From NCBI GenBank assembly GCA_026874595.1, contig CM049310.1, positions 49,443,558-49,507,557 on the forward strand: DNA of 64,000 nucleotides, read 5' to 3'. The translations under genes were made by a program, and so were the position numbers. Numbering within the stretch: the first letter of the stretch is position 1; each line of letters begins with the position of its first letter. Below the pieces are notes generated by a model. The model did not search any database and was not told where the DNA came from. It was given only the letters and a program-made list of their open reading frames with translations. Positions 1 through 11,700 of the stretch are shown here, one piece after another. This DNA comes from Sipunculus nudus. Taxonomy: Eukaryota > Annelida > Sipuncula > Golfingiida > Sipunculidae.

Positions 1-704
1 TTGGTCAGCTCCGAAGATGACGAGACAAGGAGGAATGACTGGAGCTGCGACCAGTACAAATGGTCGATTCATCAGGGGAGTCACATCTACCCACGTCAGA
101 AAAAAACGCTGGAGTGAAACAAATCACACATAAGCATAGAAAGGAAGGGACTTTTCGCAGGCACGCATGGTTTTTAGTTAGCGATCCCAGTGTTGTCCTG
201 GTTCACTATCTGGGAAATGAGAAAGAATATGTTGGGCAACCTCATGGACTTAGAAAAAAAAATGACATTGATCATGTCAGGGTGTTTCCATCAGTTGTGC
301 AAACTCTTAAACAAGAGGAAAATGCAATAAATGAAAATGCGATGGGAGTTTATAGAAAATGTACGTTGAAACCATGCCCGCCTGAGTATGAACCAGTAGC
401 AAAACCGCGTAATCTGAAACAGGTAGAAAATATTCAGCATAAAGAGAGGCTTAAAAAGCGTATCAGTGTAGATCCCCATCGAAATCTGATTCTATTAGCA
501 CATCAAATTGATAGTATCCATCAGATTATTTCATATCCCGATTTAGCCGCTTTTACTGGTATCCCCTTCATGTTCGAAGATTTCGACAAACTTCTTCAAA
601 TGCGCCCACGGGGATTGTTTTTGACGTATGATATGACATTCTGTTTGAGGCGATTTTTATCTATCTGTTGCGGCCATCAAACACACAATATTCGACCCAC
701 CTAA
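1..704 (+). pseudogene. MULE fragment: CG-1-like N-terminus and start of transposase domain
   Basis: Frame 1 (bases 1-114) reads SSEDDETRRNDWSCDQYKW and then stops. The 60-704 frame continues with GTFRRHAWFLVSD and VVLVHYLGN, which resemble the CG-1 DNA-binding fold seen at the N-terminus of some animal MULE proteins and of CAMTA factors. The join is an A-run frameshift near 100. From about residue 175 of the 60-704 frame, PRGLFLTYDMTFCL matches the region of the first catalytic Asp (usual form YDTTF). The following residues leave frame near 655. ATG 60 is only the first Met after a frame break, not a trusted start. Confidence 0.65.
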
Positions 705-986
705 AACAATTCCTATAGCCTTTATGGTGCATGAGAGAGAGAAACAAGTATACCATGAAAACTTTCTGCGTGTATTAAAAAGTAAAGTTCCTGAATTGCA
801 ATCAGCACAAATTCCGATCGTTACTGACAGAGAAAAAGCAATAACTAATGCATTTGAGTAAGTTTTCCCTTCATGTCAGATTTTGTACTGTTGGAACCAT
901 GTAAAGAGGGATGCTAGGCATTGGGTATGCACACATGGGGGTAGGGGGATAATGCGCCGTTTTACAGTGACCTAGTTGCAAAATTA
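665..986 (+). pseudogene. MULE fragment: transposase core with second catalytic Asp
   Basis: In a new frame the sequence reads IFDPPKTIPIAFMVHEREKQ and IPIVTDREKAITNAFE. The D of VTDREKA is the expected second catalytic Asp of a MULE DDE domain. TAA at 859-861 interrupts it. Reading through, the same frame gives FPSCQILYCWNHVKRDARHW, the conserved C/H-containing block, then stops again near 960. No initiating Met is present; this is an internal piece. Confidence 0.65.
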
Positions 987-1947
987 ATGTCGTGTAGGTC
1001 GGAACATTTGTATATGGAGGAATATGAAACCTTAAAATTAGGATGGTCAGCTGCGTTTGTGGACTGTTTCGAGAAAAATTTGATGCATGATATTCCAAAG
1101 TACTGTGGTAGGTGGGTGATAGAAAAATATGGTATATTTTGTCCTATTAGTGGTATTACAAATAAGTCTATAGAAAGTTTCAATGCTGTGTTGAAAAGGT
1201 TCGTAGAATGCAAAGAACTTCCAGTGGATACGATGGCGCTAGCTCTGCATATGCTACAACAGTTTTATCAACACGAAATTTTAAGGGGTTATTGTGGTCT
1301 AGGTAATTTTAAATTAAGTGAAGAACACAGTTATATTAAGCAGGATCCCGGTTCAGTGATGTTCCCACAAAATGTATGTACACCAGAACAGATAATCGAG
1401 CGTGTAAAATCCGATATGAATACCTTTCTTGTACAAAATTCAGATACAGTTAGTTCAGAAATTGCAGGAGACACCATTTCTAATGAAAACCCCAAACAAA
1501 ACAATATTCAAAATCCAGAGCTAGCTGAATACCCTCAGAACACTCAGTTAGCCCAAGCACTTAATGTTATAAAAGATGGTAGGATAAAACAGATTCCTGA
1601 ATTTCAGGCTTTCATGATAGAGGGCAGTGATGATAAAAAGTATGCAGTCACCCTTTTCCCCAAAGAAACATGCCAGTGCCCGGCTAGTAGCATATGCTAC
1701 CATATAATCGCTGCCAAGTTAGCAATCGGCATTAATGTAGAAGGTAAAAAGAAGGTCATAAATCTCACAAACTTATCAAAACGGAATAAAAAACGTGCCG
1801 ATAAGAGAGCTGGTTAAACACCCTCATCCAAACGATGTAGACACTGTTGTCGTAACCCCAGCTCCAGACTCTGCTATAGCAAAACACCGAAAGTGTCTAC
1901 ACCGAATACAAAATGTGAAGATTTTTCCAATTAAGAATTCAGTATAA
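987..1947 (+). pseudogene. MULE fragment: transposase C-half and SWIM zinc finger
   Basis: The 987-1817 frame has 276 residues. ITNKSIESFNAVLKRF holds the likely catalytic Glu (N..ES.N context). Near its end CQCPASSICYHIIAAKLAIG fits SWIM, CxCx(n)CxH. An A run near 1800 then shifts the frame. The alternative frame continues as RELVKHPHPNDVDTVVV and TPAPDSA, the usual linker after SWIM, up to TAA at 1945. Family assignment rests on this motif order. Confidence 0.7.
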
Positions 1948-3110
1948 GTCCTTTAAAAAAACAGGAACACCAACAAACACCAAAATCTATTTTAAAAGAA
2001 AAGGGCTGTACTTCTACTTGTAAGAAATTAACTTTCAAAATAAATTATTCCAACAAGCAAAAACATAATGAGCCTCTCATAACTGTCTCGTCTCATGCGC
2101 AAACAGGTGAGGTTGACGAGGGGAATAGCTTCCAGTGGATCGACTGGTCCAATAGTTCACAAAATACACAAATTAATAAGTCGGAAAGTCATGTTCATAA
2201 ACTCTTTCACTCCATGCACAGTAGTATTGATGATTCTGAAAAGTCGAACGATGTTCATCATTCAATTGTTAGGTTGCATGACAGTGGGGATATTAATGAT
2301 GCACTAAATAGTACTGATATAAGTGATTTATGGATAAGCCAATTAAAATTGACCAACTCTGATAGGGAAATACTTGTGAATCAAAATGGCTGGTTAACTT
2401 CAGAACATATTTGTGCAGCCACGTATCTATTAAAAAGACAATATCCTACAATGGGGGGGGGGGGGTTACAAGATCCACCTTTTAAGGATTATTCAGACAA
2501 GTGGGTTTATGTGAAAAGGTTTAGGAATATTTCAGAGGAGAAGCATGCAGTACAAATTTTACATAATGGAACGGATCACTGGTTATGCGCAATTAAGGTA
2601 AAGGAAGATGTGTTTTTATTGGATAGTGGGGCATCAAGCAATTTGACAGAATCACTTAAAATTCAGTTGTCTTGTTTGTTTGGGGGGAAGGAATCAGAAC
2701 TTGAGGTGTACAAGCCCAAGCTGCAAAAACAGCGTCCAGGATCTGGTGACTGTGCCCTATTCGCTATAGGTAATGCTACTGAATTTTGCAGCTCCAATAA
2801 AGTGCCAATTCACGCGAAGTTTTTAGATGACAGTGCTGTAATGAGAACACATTTAAAATCTTGTTATGAAAAAGGTGAAGTGACGCCGTTCCCAAAACAG
2901 AAAAAACAAAAGTTCAATATTTCATTGCAAAGACTAAAATCTATATCATTAAAAGTGGCCATATCCTGCACTTGTAGCTTAGCAGAAGTTTTTGACGATT
3001 TGGTTAAATGTGATGGCACCTGCCAATGCAAATTTCATGTGTCTTGCATAAGTGTCAGAAAAAAATCTCTTAGGAATGGTAAAAATTTTTGTTCACACTG
3101 CCAAGTTTAG
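1944..3110 (+). pseudogene. MULE fragment: ULP1/C48-like cysteine protease plus PHD-like finger
   Basis: The frame is open from about 1944 to TAG 3108-3110; the first long Met ORF starts at 2214 (298 residues). The protease part shows GLQDPPF, GTDHWLCAI (candidate His), VFLLDSG (candidate Asp) and RPGSGDCALFAIGNATEFC (candidate Cys after a Q-rich approach), the H-D-C order of the C48 clan. The final 60 residues (CTCS, DLVKCDGTCQCKFHVSC, FCSHC) form a PHD-like C4HC3 cluster. The catalytic residues are intact although the upstream protein is broken. C48 modules riding on DNA transposons are known; this copy is probably inert. Confidence 0.7.
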
Positions 3111-3882
3111 ATATTGTTATTCTAGGATGAATACAATAATACTTATTAATTAATATCTATGTATTTATTTATGTATATGTGATGTATATATGTGTATATA
3201 CCCCTTGATGTTTAAAGATGTGTGCAAATGTATGTAAATGTATATATTTTTACCAGTTGTAATTTCTTTGACAGCTTTTGATTTTCATTTCATTAGCCTT
3301 TTATGAGATTATCCCGAAAAACGTAATAAACGCTGGAAATTCTAATTATTTTACGTATTAAATCTTGTACACAGTTAGATGATAGTCTAATCTAATGTAA
3401 CCAGTCATAAAATGAGAAATTTATAATTTGTAATGGAGTAAATGCATTTTGATTTGGGCCCGGGAGACGTACTGCGGGAAAATTGACCCTCCGTCGGACC
3501 ATATATGTTATAGTTAGGAATTGGCTTAATTTTCGGAAATTTAGTTATCTTTCTGGTGTGTATGATTAGAGTACTGTACATTCTGTTATAATCAGCTGGG
3601 AAAGGTGTAAAATAGACATAAAATACGTATGATACGGCCGTTTTCTGTGGGCCCGGGTTTTCTGACGGCCCCAAATATAGGCATTTTAACCCTTATTCAG
3701 AGTAATAAATTACCACAATAAATACAAATTATCAGCTATATTTTTATTTCATAGGGAAGGGATAGACCTAATCTTTCTGATTAACTCAGTTTCGAGATCG
3801 TTTCTATTACGTAAGGGTCTTTTTTCATGTGTTTATTTGGGCCCGGGTGTCTCCAGTTGGGCCCGGGTTTCAGTGTGTCCCA
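3111..3882. other. AT-rich 3' flank of the MULE with four GGGCCCGGG motifs
   Basis: No ORF of note. GGGCCCGGG occurs in the same orientation at 3456-3464, 3649-3657, 3839-3847 and 3859-3867, mostly preceded by TTT or TTG. The element's right end is probably here, but without the left end the boundary cannot be fixed. Confidence 0.5.
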
Positions 3883-4017
3883 TCTGACATGCAGTAAGTA
3901 TGGTCATTGACCAATCAGAACACAGTTATCTGACATGCAGGAAGTATGGTCATTGACCAATCAGAACACAGTTATCTGACATGCAGGAAGTATGGTCATT
4001 GACCAATCAGAACACAG
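3883..4017. repeat. 46-bp tandem repeat, three copies
   Basis: Copies start at 3883, 3929 and 3975 (TCTGACATGCAG...), near-identical, each containing ATTGACCAATCAGAACACAG. CCAATCA is a CCAAT-type string, so the array carries one per unit. A fourth copy lies beyond the inserted element at 5882-5931. Confidence 0.95.
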
Positions 4018-4254
4018 CGGTCGGTCTTTTTACCGAGCGCTACCGAGCGTACCGAGCGCTACCGAGCGCTAGGACTTTTTACCGAGCGCTACCCTGGATT
4101 CACACCAGGCATTGCTCTGACCCGCGTAGGGCTACCGAGCGCTCGGTCTTTTTACCGATCGCTACCCTGCTCTAACAACAGGCAGTGTTCTTACATACTT
4201 GGAACTACCGAGCGCTAGGGACTTTTTACCAAGCGCCACCATCGCGCACATGAC
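4018..4254 (+). repeat. Left inverted arm of the foldback element
   Basis: Iterated ACCGAGCGCT separated by GGACTTTTT and GGTCTTTTT, ending ATCGCGCACATGACA. It pairs with 5541-5881, which is about 100 bp longer through an extra internal block. Confidence 0.9.
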
Positions 4255-4685
4255 AACTAGTTTTCTAACCGTATTCAGCACAAAACATCATATTCATGTT
4301 ATTTAGAATAAAGCACAATTCTCAGTTAGTCCAGCAAACAAAATAACTAACGATGCATATAACTTGGATGATGTCGGATGATTTCTCACCAAACCGTGTA
4401 ACACCTTTTGCATAAATTTCTTTAAATGACGGTTATATACCTATATATAAATATGTATGCTGACTACCTAACGCCATCATCGGAGCCATGGAGAGTGCAT
4501 GCCGCGATTAGTTATAATAACTTTTTGTACAATCCATGTAAAATAAATAAGATTATATTTATGTATATATGAAGTTATTTAATGTTATGATATACATACA
4601 TATAAATTGGAGATATATATATGAATACATATATTCATATATCAGTATATGTATATATATTATTTAATATTATGCTATATATTTA

Positions 4686-5456
<771 letters not shown>

Positions 5457-5540
5457 AATGATTGGGAAAGATAACATATATAAGCCTATATATTTACAAT
5501 GTAAATAATTGAACATGATTTTTTATGTGTGAATGCATTT

Positions 5541-5881
5541 GTCATGTGCGCGATGGCAGCGCTAGGTAAAAAGTCCTTAGCGCTCGGTTGTACCAAGACG
5601 TTTGAATTAAGTATGTAAGAACACATATATATACCCATGTAAGAGCAGGGTAGCGCTCAGTAAAAAGTCTCTAGCGCTCAGTAGCCCCACATGGGTTATA
5701 GCATTGCCTGGGGTGAACCAAGGGCAGCGCTCGGTAAAGAGACCGAGCGCTCGGTAGCCCCACGCGGGTCAGAGCAATGCCTGGTGTGAATCCAGGGTAG
5801 CGCTCGGTAAAAAGTCCTACCGAGCGCTAGCGCACGGTAGCGCTCGGTACGCTCGGTAGCACTCGGTAAAAAGACCGACCC
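5541..5881 (-). repeat. Right inverted arm of the foldback element
   Basis: Reverse complement of the left arm: TGTCATGTGCGCGATGG ... AGCGCTCGGTAAAAAG ... GACCGACCC. It carries an additional block near 5600-5760 that is absent or eroded on the left. Confidence 0.9.
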
Positions 5882-5931
5882 GAACACAGTTATCTGACAT
5901 GCAGGAAGTATGGTCATTGACCAATCAGAAC
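5882..5931. repeat. Fourth copy of the 46-bp repeat, right of the insertion
   Basis: GAACACAG (target duplication) followed by TTATCTGACATGCAGGAAG and CATTGACCAATCAGAACA, matching the units at 3883-4017 base for base over its core. Confidence 0.95.
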
Positions 5932-6130
5932 AAGGAACTTTAATATCTGCCACAGCTGCAGAATGATTGCTGTAAGACCTTCTTCAACAGATGCAGTCAT
6001 CCCATTGAAATCTGTAGCAATCTCTTAGAGGTTCATCAGCAACTGACATACAGAAATTGTCTTGGATGCTGTTTGAGTATGATAGGTATGAATGATTCTC
6101 TAGATTCCAGCAGTCATGTGATAGCCCCTG

Positions 6131-6531
6131 AACCTTTTTTTTTTAATTTTATTTTTGGTGGAGGTAAACGCCTCCATTTTTTTAATGCTAACTTCACTAT
6201 ATATGATGTATATGTACATCTGCAGAATTCCATTCCAGTGTCGGACTTAATGACAGGGCAGTGTCAACATGGTGTCAACCAGACTCAGTGACTAATGCAC
6301 CTGCAGGCCCTTGGTTGTAATTGTCCCCTTTGCTAGGTCATACCACCAAGGAACCACGAAAGGCATACTTGTTTGTGAGTGAAACACGACCGTTGGGCAT
6401 GGCCTTCCTATTAGGCCTGCATTTCCTATTGGGCCAACCGTGAAAAATCTCACTGCCTCAACTGAGATTCGAACTCAGGATCTGCTGGCGTGGAGTCCTG
6501 TGCACTATCCCTGAGCCACAGAAGCTGTTAC
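6131..6531 (-). mobile_element. tRNA-derived SINE, copy 1
   Basis: On the minus strand the head reads TGTGGCTCAGGGATAGTGC (A-box-like), then CTGAGTTCGAATCTCAG (B-box-like), at about tRNA spacing. A roughly 330-bp body follows, ending in CCACCAAAAATAAAATT and an A-rich tail. A second copy at 22768-23088 shares the head, the GTGAGTGAAACA block and the CAGAATTCCATTCCAG block, so it is a family and not a tRNA gene. Confidence 0.8.
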
Positions 6532-8640
6532 TCCCCTGAACCATTGCCAAGGAAGCCAGACTCCTGATGATGCATGACTGTGTATTATGGTCGAGAAATG
6601 TTCTCTTCTGCTGGACAAGCTCAATGTGAAACTTCTAGATTAATATCCCCACAGTCTGCTTCTGAAGATGACATTACCAAAATGGTAAGCCTGAAGAATT
6701 TTCTCAATTCTGTGAATTATCGATAGAGCAATCGCATATCCACCACCAGGCACAAGTTTTTATGTTATAGGTGCATTATACGGGGATTATTGGGGACTAA
6801 AACAACATATAACATATAAAATATAGCAATGCAGAGACACAGGACAATTTTTAGAAGAGTTATTGAACAACAATCAACAATTTGATTAAATAGAGGTGTA
6901 TGGATGTATTAGTAGAACAATTAGTGTATTACCCCTGCTTTGCAAGCTGTACCGTACGGTGTCGCTGTGTTTGGACGTACCCAGGAAACTTCTCTCGTTT
7001 TTCCTTCTTATTTGTCTCTGTTACTAAATACAGAAAAATAAATTGCATTTGTTATGGAAATCATACCATAAAAATGTACATTATTACATGTAAATAAATA
7101 AAAAAGTTAAAAAGCGTTTGTTCAAGTGGACAATGATGAAATAAACAATAAATCAATCAGCAGTTGTTTTTTGTTTTCTTTCCATCATCAAACAATTTTA
7201 CAACCAATAATAGTACTATTATCTTACAAAATACTAACTGTAGAAGAAAATTTTGTCTTTTATTTTTTTGTGAGACTCACTATTAAAAATTCTATAAAAT
7301 AAGTATTGCTTTTAATATAATTTTTTATGATAAGTTATTTTGTGATAATCAAAACGAAAGCATTTGTATTTATTAGGATATTAATCAATAGATAAAATGG
7401 TGAAATATATTATATCCTCAAATTACCAGCGTGTATATAACCCTTCACTAAGCTGGAACTGAATAGTTGAACACTCAATTATACAACATCTGTATCATCA
7501 GTGTCAAAGTCAGCAGGGCATTTCTATCTAATATCTCTCTGTTTAGTGAGACTACAGGACATTTTACTAGAGTCAAGGTTGGGCATAATGTATATATAAA
7601 GAAAGAAGGAAAATCAGGTATTTAAGAAAAAGAGTCTTGATTGTAATTTAAAGTAATACCACATTAGTTTCTAAGTACAACCTGGTAGTCATTTAGGGAA
7701 ATAAAACACTCTGAGTCAGATGTTCATGAATAGATTATAAATACTTTCATGTATCACAGTTAAAAGACAGATGAATTATAAAGGTAGGTTACAATATTTA
7801 CACTCTAATTAAGAGAAATATGATTTAGGCCTCAGTTGAATATGAACAAGAAATTTTCAAACCAAAGAATCATTTCAAGCCTGAACACCAGATGGCACCT
7901 GTAGCCATGTCTGGACCACAAAAATGCTGGAACTGCAGTTTTTGTAAAACTTGAGTGACAGGTACACCTATGTCCCAGTAGACAAAATGGAGAGTGCACA
8001 TACTCACTACATCAATGAGTAGAGTTTGAATCACTTTTTTTTTCTCGAGATAAATGTAATTTACAGTAAAACCACTATTGCTTATAAACTCCATCTGGTG
8101 TTAAAGCTTGAAAAGATTATTTCATTCAATCATATGTTCATTCTGCCTCTAGCTATATATATTTATATTTGTGTCAAGTCCAGTGGAGATGAATTTTCAC
8201 TCTGACATGAGGTAAAAAAATGTTTTTTGATGAGAAAAAAAGTTTGAAATTGAGAAAAAATAAGTGTGAATGAAATAAAATAATACCTTTTGTGGAACAA
8301 AACATGAATTTCCCTAAAATAGACCACATATGATACATCTGATATATAAATATATATATCAACTTAATATAATGGTATGTAATTTTTTCTGCATACATGT
8401 AACAGATGCCTATGACAAAATAAATCATATATATCAGTGTGTTTTTGTGCTTAGGAAGCTTAAAATTTGTAAATATTAAGGCCAAAAAAGATGTTTCCTA
8501 GGCATCGCTCGCATCCCTTAACCCTGACCCCCCCCCCCCCCCCCCCCCGGCATCAAATGTTTTATTGCCCAAGTTTGACATGGTCATCTTTATCAGAAAT
8601 ATCAACAAAGATTGTATAAGACATAAATAAATTTCTTTTG
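6532..8640. other. Region downstream of the STAT gene, no supported gene
   Basis: Mostly AT-rich unique-looking DNA. Possible alternative last STAT exon at 7870-7967 (see findings). A run of 21 C lies at 8528-8548. No other repeat or gene recognised. Confidence 0.5.
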
Positions 8641-8646
8641 TATTTC

Positions 8647-8652
8647 TTTATT
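8647..8652 (-). promoter_or_regulatory. Poly(A) signal AATAAA of the STAT gene
   Basis: AATAAA on the minus strand, 21 bases after the TAG of the last exon (8673-8675). This close pairing of stop and signal supports 8673-8788 as a true terminal exon with a very short 3' UTR. Confidence 0.7.
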
Positions 8653-8672
8653 AAACATTCTCTGATCTTGTT

Positions 8673-8788
8673 CTAATTTCGCATGACCATAATGCATTTC
8701 GATGGGGAATCCAAAGTCACTGCCATCAGTGGGGCCCCACATGTTCTGGCTTCAGTGCGAGATTTTGACACCCGTAGTATTATATAAT
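8673..8788 (-). CDS. STAT: STAT exon 18: tail with candidate phosphotyrosine, stop
   Basis: Acceptor TACAAAGCAG, phase 1. Starts DYIILRVSKSRTEA (Y841), positioned about 10 residues after the FYKAFGLESP block, as GYIKT is in STAT1. Only 37 residues to TAG, so there is no long activation tail. The encoded end is not conserved to my eye, hence the lower confidence; a poly(A) signal follows closely. Confidence 0.65.
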
Positions 8789-11700
8789 CTGCTTTGTATG
8801 TTGATATTACACTCAAAAGAAATATAAAAATGTCACATATTTTGAAGATCCTTTCAAACATTTGACAATTCAACCTATACATCGTTTATTATCTCATATT
8901 TCAATAATTACTTGTCATTTCCATGCCAGTGCCAGAGAAATAATTTATGATATTTTATGCTATTTTCCCTGTAAAAAAAAAAAAACAAGGGACCTATGGG
9001 TCACGACGCTCAGCTGTAATATATGATAAAAAAATATTTTTTAGAAATGAGGCACATGCTGGTTTTGTGTGGTAATAAATATAAGCTGTATTATGAGTTG
9101 TGGGTGTTTAGCTTATGTATGATTTTGATAGGATCTTTGGAGACAGGGAAGAGGATTGATTTCATTTATTTTATTAACAAATGGAGTGCTATTGTCACAC
9201 AGATTTTGACTTGGCCATATAACTTATAAGCAGAACATATAATATAAGAGTTTAACTATTTATTAAAAAAATTACAAATATTGTCCCAAATATAATTTTT
9301 ATTAAAAATAATAGGAGAATCATATGATTTTTTAAAATGAAATATAACTGATATGATTATTAAAATAATATTAAAGAATATATTCATGAATGCATTCATG
9401 AATACATTTTGAAAGTATTTGCACGAGTATTCATATACTTTCATTTTTACCTGAATTCCCATTCTTTATGCAAGAAATTTTATAATGGAGTACATAATCA
9501 TATTCGTATTTAAATACAATTACAAAGTATTTGCACCATGTCTGGTATTTATTCAGTTTTCACCAAACAATGATTTTGAGAATCCAGAATATACAGAATT
9601 CACACATTTAAATAATGATCATAAGTACCTGGTTTTATGGCTTTTATTTATATTAAAAAATAACTGTAAAAAATTCATTTTGGACTAATTTCACATCAAT
9701 GTACACACTAGACACAGTAGGAATCTAGATTAATATTATCAACTGCATCTTTGTCTATCATTAATTTCCTTCATATAATCCCTAATGATTAGTAATGAAT
9801 AATATGATTTACTTCTTTATCATTAAAAATGAACTGAAAAATGCCATAGGTGACTGCATGGTGTTATTTGGAATATGTGACATTCTACCCATCAATACAA
9901 GATTCTTATATCATCAGTAACTTATCATCAGCAAGTTAATTTCCTGTTATTATAAACTAACAAATTCCTTTTCTATTTTTCTTTAATTTGTTATTAAAAA
10001 CCAAGAAAAATTTATTAATTTATTGTTTATTGTTATGTTGTTGGTTAAAACTACTAGATGAGTTGGGTTGGACACCTGGATCAACTGTGGCTGGCCATAA
10101 GCTGCCTGGATTCTCGCCTCAAGCGTGCATAATTTGATGAAAGGTCAACAAGGTCAACATACAGGTGACTCAAGAGGGGCTGGAGAGAGCCAAAGTCTGA
10201 CAGGGCCTCATAAAAAACATTAATAAAAGCTACAATTTTTGGCCAATTTCTTTCAGCTTTCTAAACTAAAAAGCTGAAATCCTTATGTGTGCATGATATG
10301 AAAATTATATCAACAGTGCTCTCAGGAAACAAACGTGCCATGGTCACAGTTGGGCAAAATTTAAGGTACTAATTTTATATTTATACTAATAACTTATAAA
10401 ATTTGAAAAATTCAGAACTAATTTTGGGTATTCAATTGAATCTTGATTTAATAATGTTACATCCCTGACAATAAAATCTCTAGCTTCAGCAATGCCCTTG
10501 TTAAGGGAGTAAATATATTTCTTGATTTTTTACAAAGTGCATTATGTTTGGGCCCATAACTTAAAAAAATACACAATACTGACATCATTTCTGGCATGTG
10601 CATAGCGAATGTATAGAAAAATATGTATATTATATATGATCAAAGTCAGATCAGTGGTTTTGATATTAGGCAGTCTTAAAGTGTAACAATGGGTTTTTAA
10701 TGGAAAAATGAAGTTTTTCATTGATATCTCGAAGGAATTAAGTCCTAGTGACCAAATTCTTGGCATGGTAGGGGATTTTGGAGAAATCTAACTGTATGCC
10801 AAATTTAAGGAACTGGGAGCTGAAGCTCGGGAGCTGAGCTCTGGCAAACTGCATAACACTAGCAATATGTGACATGGTGCTTGAAAACTTGAATAAAATC
10901 TACAGTTTTTGATCAACTGGTTTCAAATTTTTGGTGTTAACAGTTGAAATGCTAACAAAAACATGCTGTGAAAATTAAATCCACAGCAGTTACAGCAAAA
11001 AAACGTGCCATGGTCAAAGTTGGGCAAAATTTAAGGTACCAATTTTTTATTTTTGCTAATATTTTAAAAAATTTAAAAGATTTTGATCTAATTTTGGGTA
11101 TACAATTTCATTTTGATTAATAAAAGTAATATTACTGGAAAAAAAGTGCTTAGCTTTAACAAGTTTGGTGTTAAGTGATAAAATTTCTTTCCTGATTATT
11201 TACAAAATGCATTATGTTTGGGCCCATAACTTTTTTAAATTATATAATACAGACCTAATTTCTGGCATGTACATAGGAATTATATAGAGGATTATTTATA
11301 GGAAATATGAGGAAAAACAGATGAGTGGTTTTGATATTAGGCAGTCCTGAAGTGTGAAAATAGGTTTTTAATAAAAAATTGAGGTTTTTCCTTAATTTCT
11401 CAAAGGAATGAAGTCGCAAAGACCCAGTTTTCGGCTTGGTAGGAGATCTTGGGGACATCTAACATTATGCTGAATTTTGGATCCCTAGGTCTTACGGTTT
11501 CAAAACGTGCCACATCTACGGACGGACGGACGGACGGACGGACGGACGGACGGACAGACGGACGGACGACGGACAATGGACCACGACTATAGCTCAGATG
11601 ACTTATAGTCAGCTGAGCTAATAAAAAACCACCCACCCAAATCATTAAAAAAAATAAAGTGCCTGAGTAACATATTATTAATTTTTTTTGGCCTAAATAG

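Larger units (their letters stand above)
1..3110 (+). mobile_element. Decayed MULE-type DNA transposon gene body, 5' end outside the window
   Basis: Five conceptual segments in shifting plus-strand frames follow the domain order of a large Mutator-like transposase: CG-1-like DNA-binding region, DDE transposase, SWIM zinc finger, ULP1/C48-like cysteine protease, PHD-like cysteine cluster. The frame breaks near 100 (an A run), 655, 859 (TAA), about 960, 1800 (an A run) and 1945 (TAA), so this copy cannot encode the full protein. The left terminal repeat would lie before base 1, and I could not define a right terminal repeat. The element is outside and downstream of the STAT gene. Confidence 0.8.

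Noticed and set aside
6440-6531. tRNA gene
   Set aside because: The A- and B-box-like sequence is the head of a ~400-bp repeat also present at 22768-23088, and acceptor-stem pairing is absent. It is a SINE.
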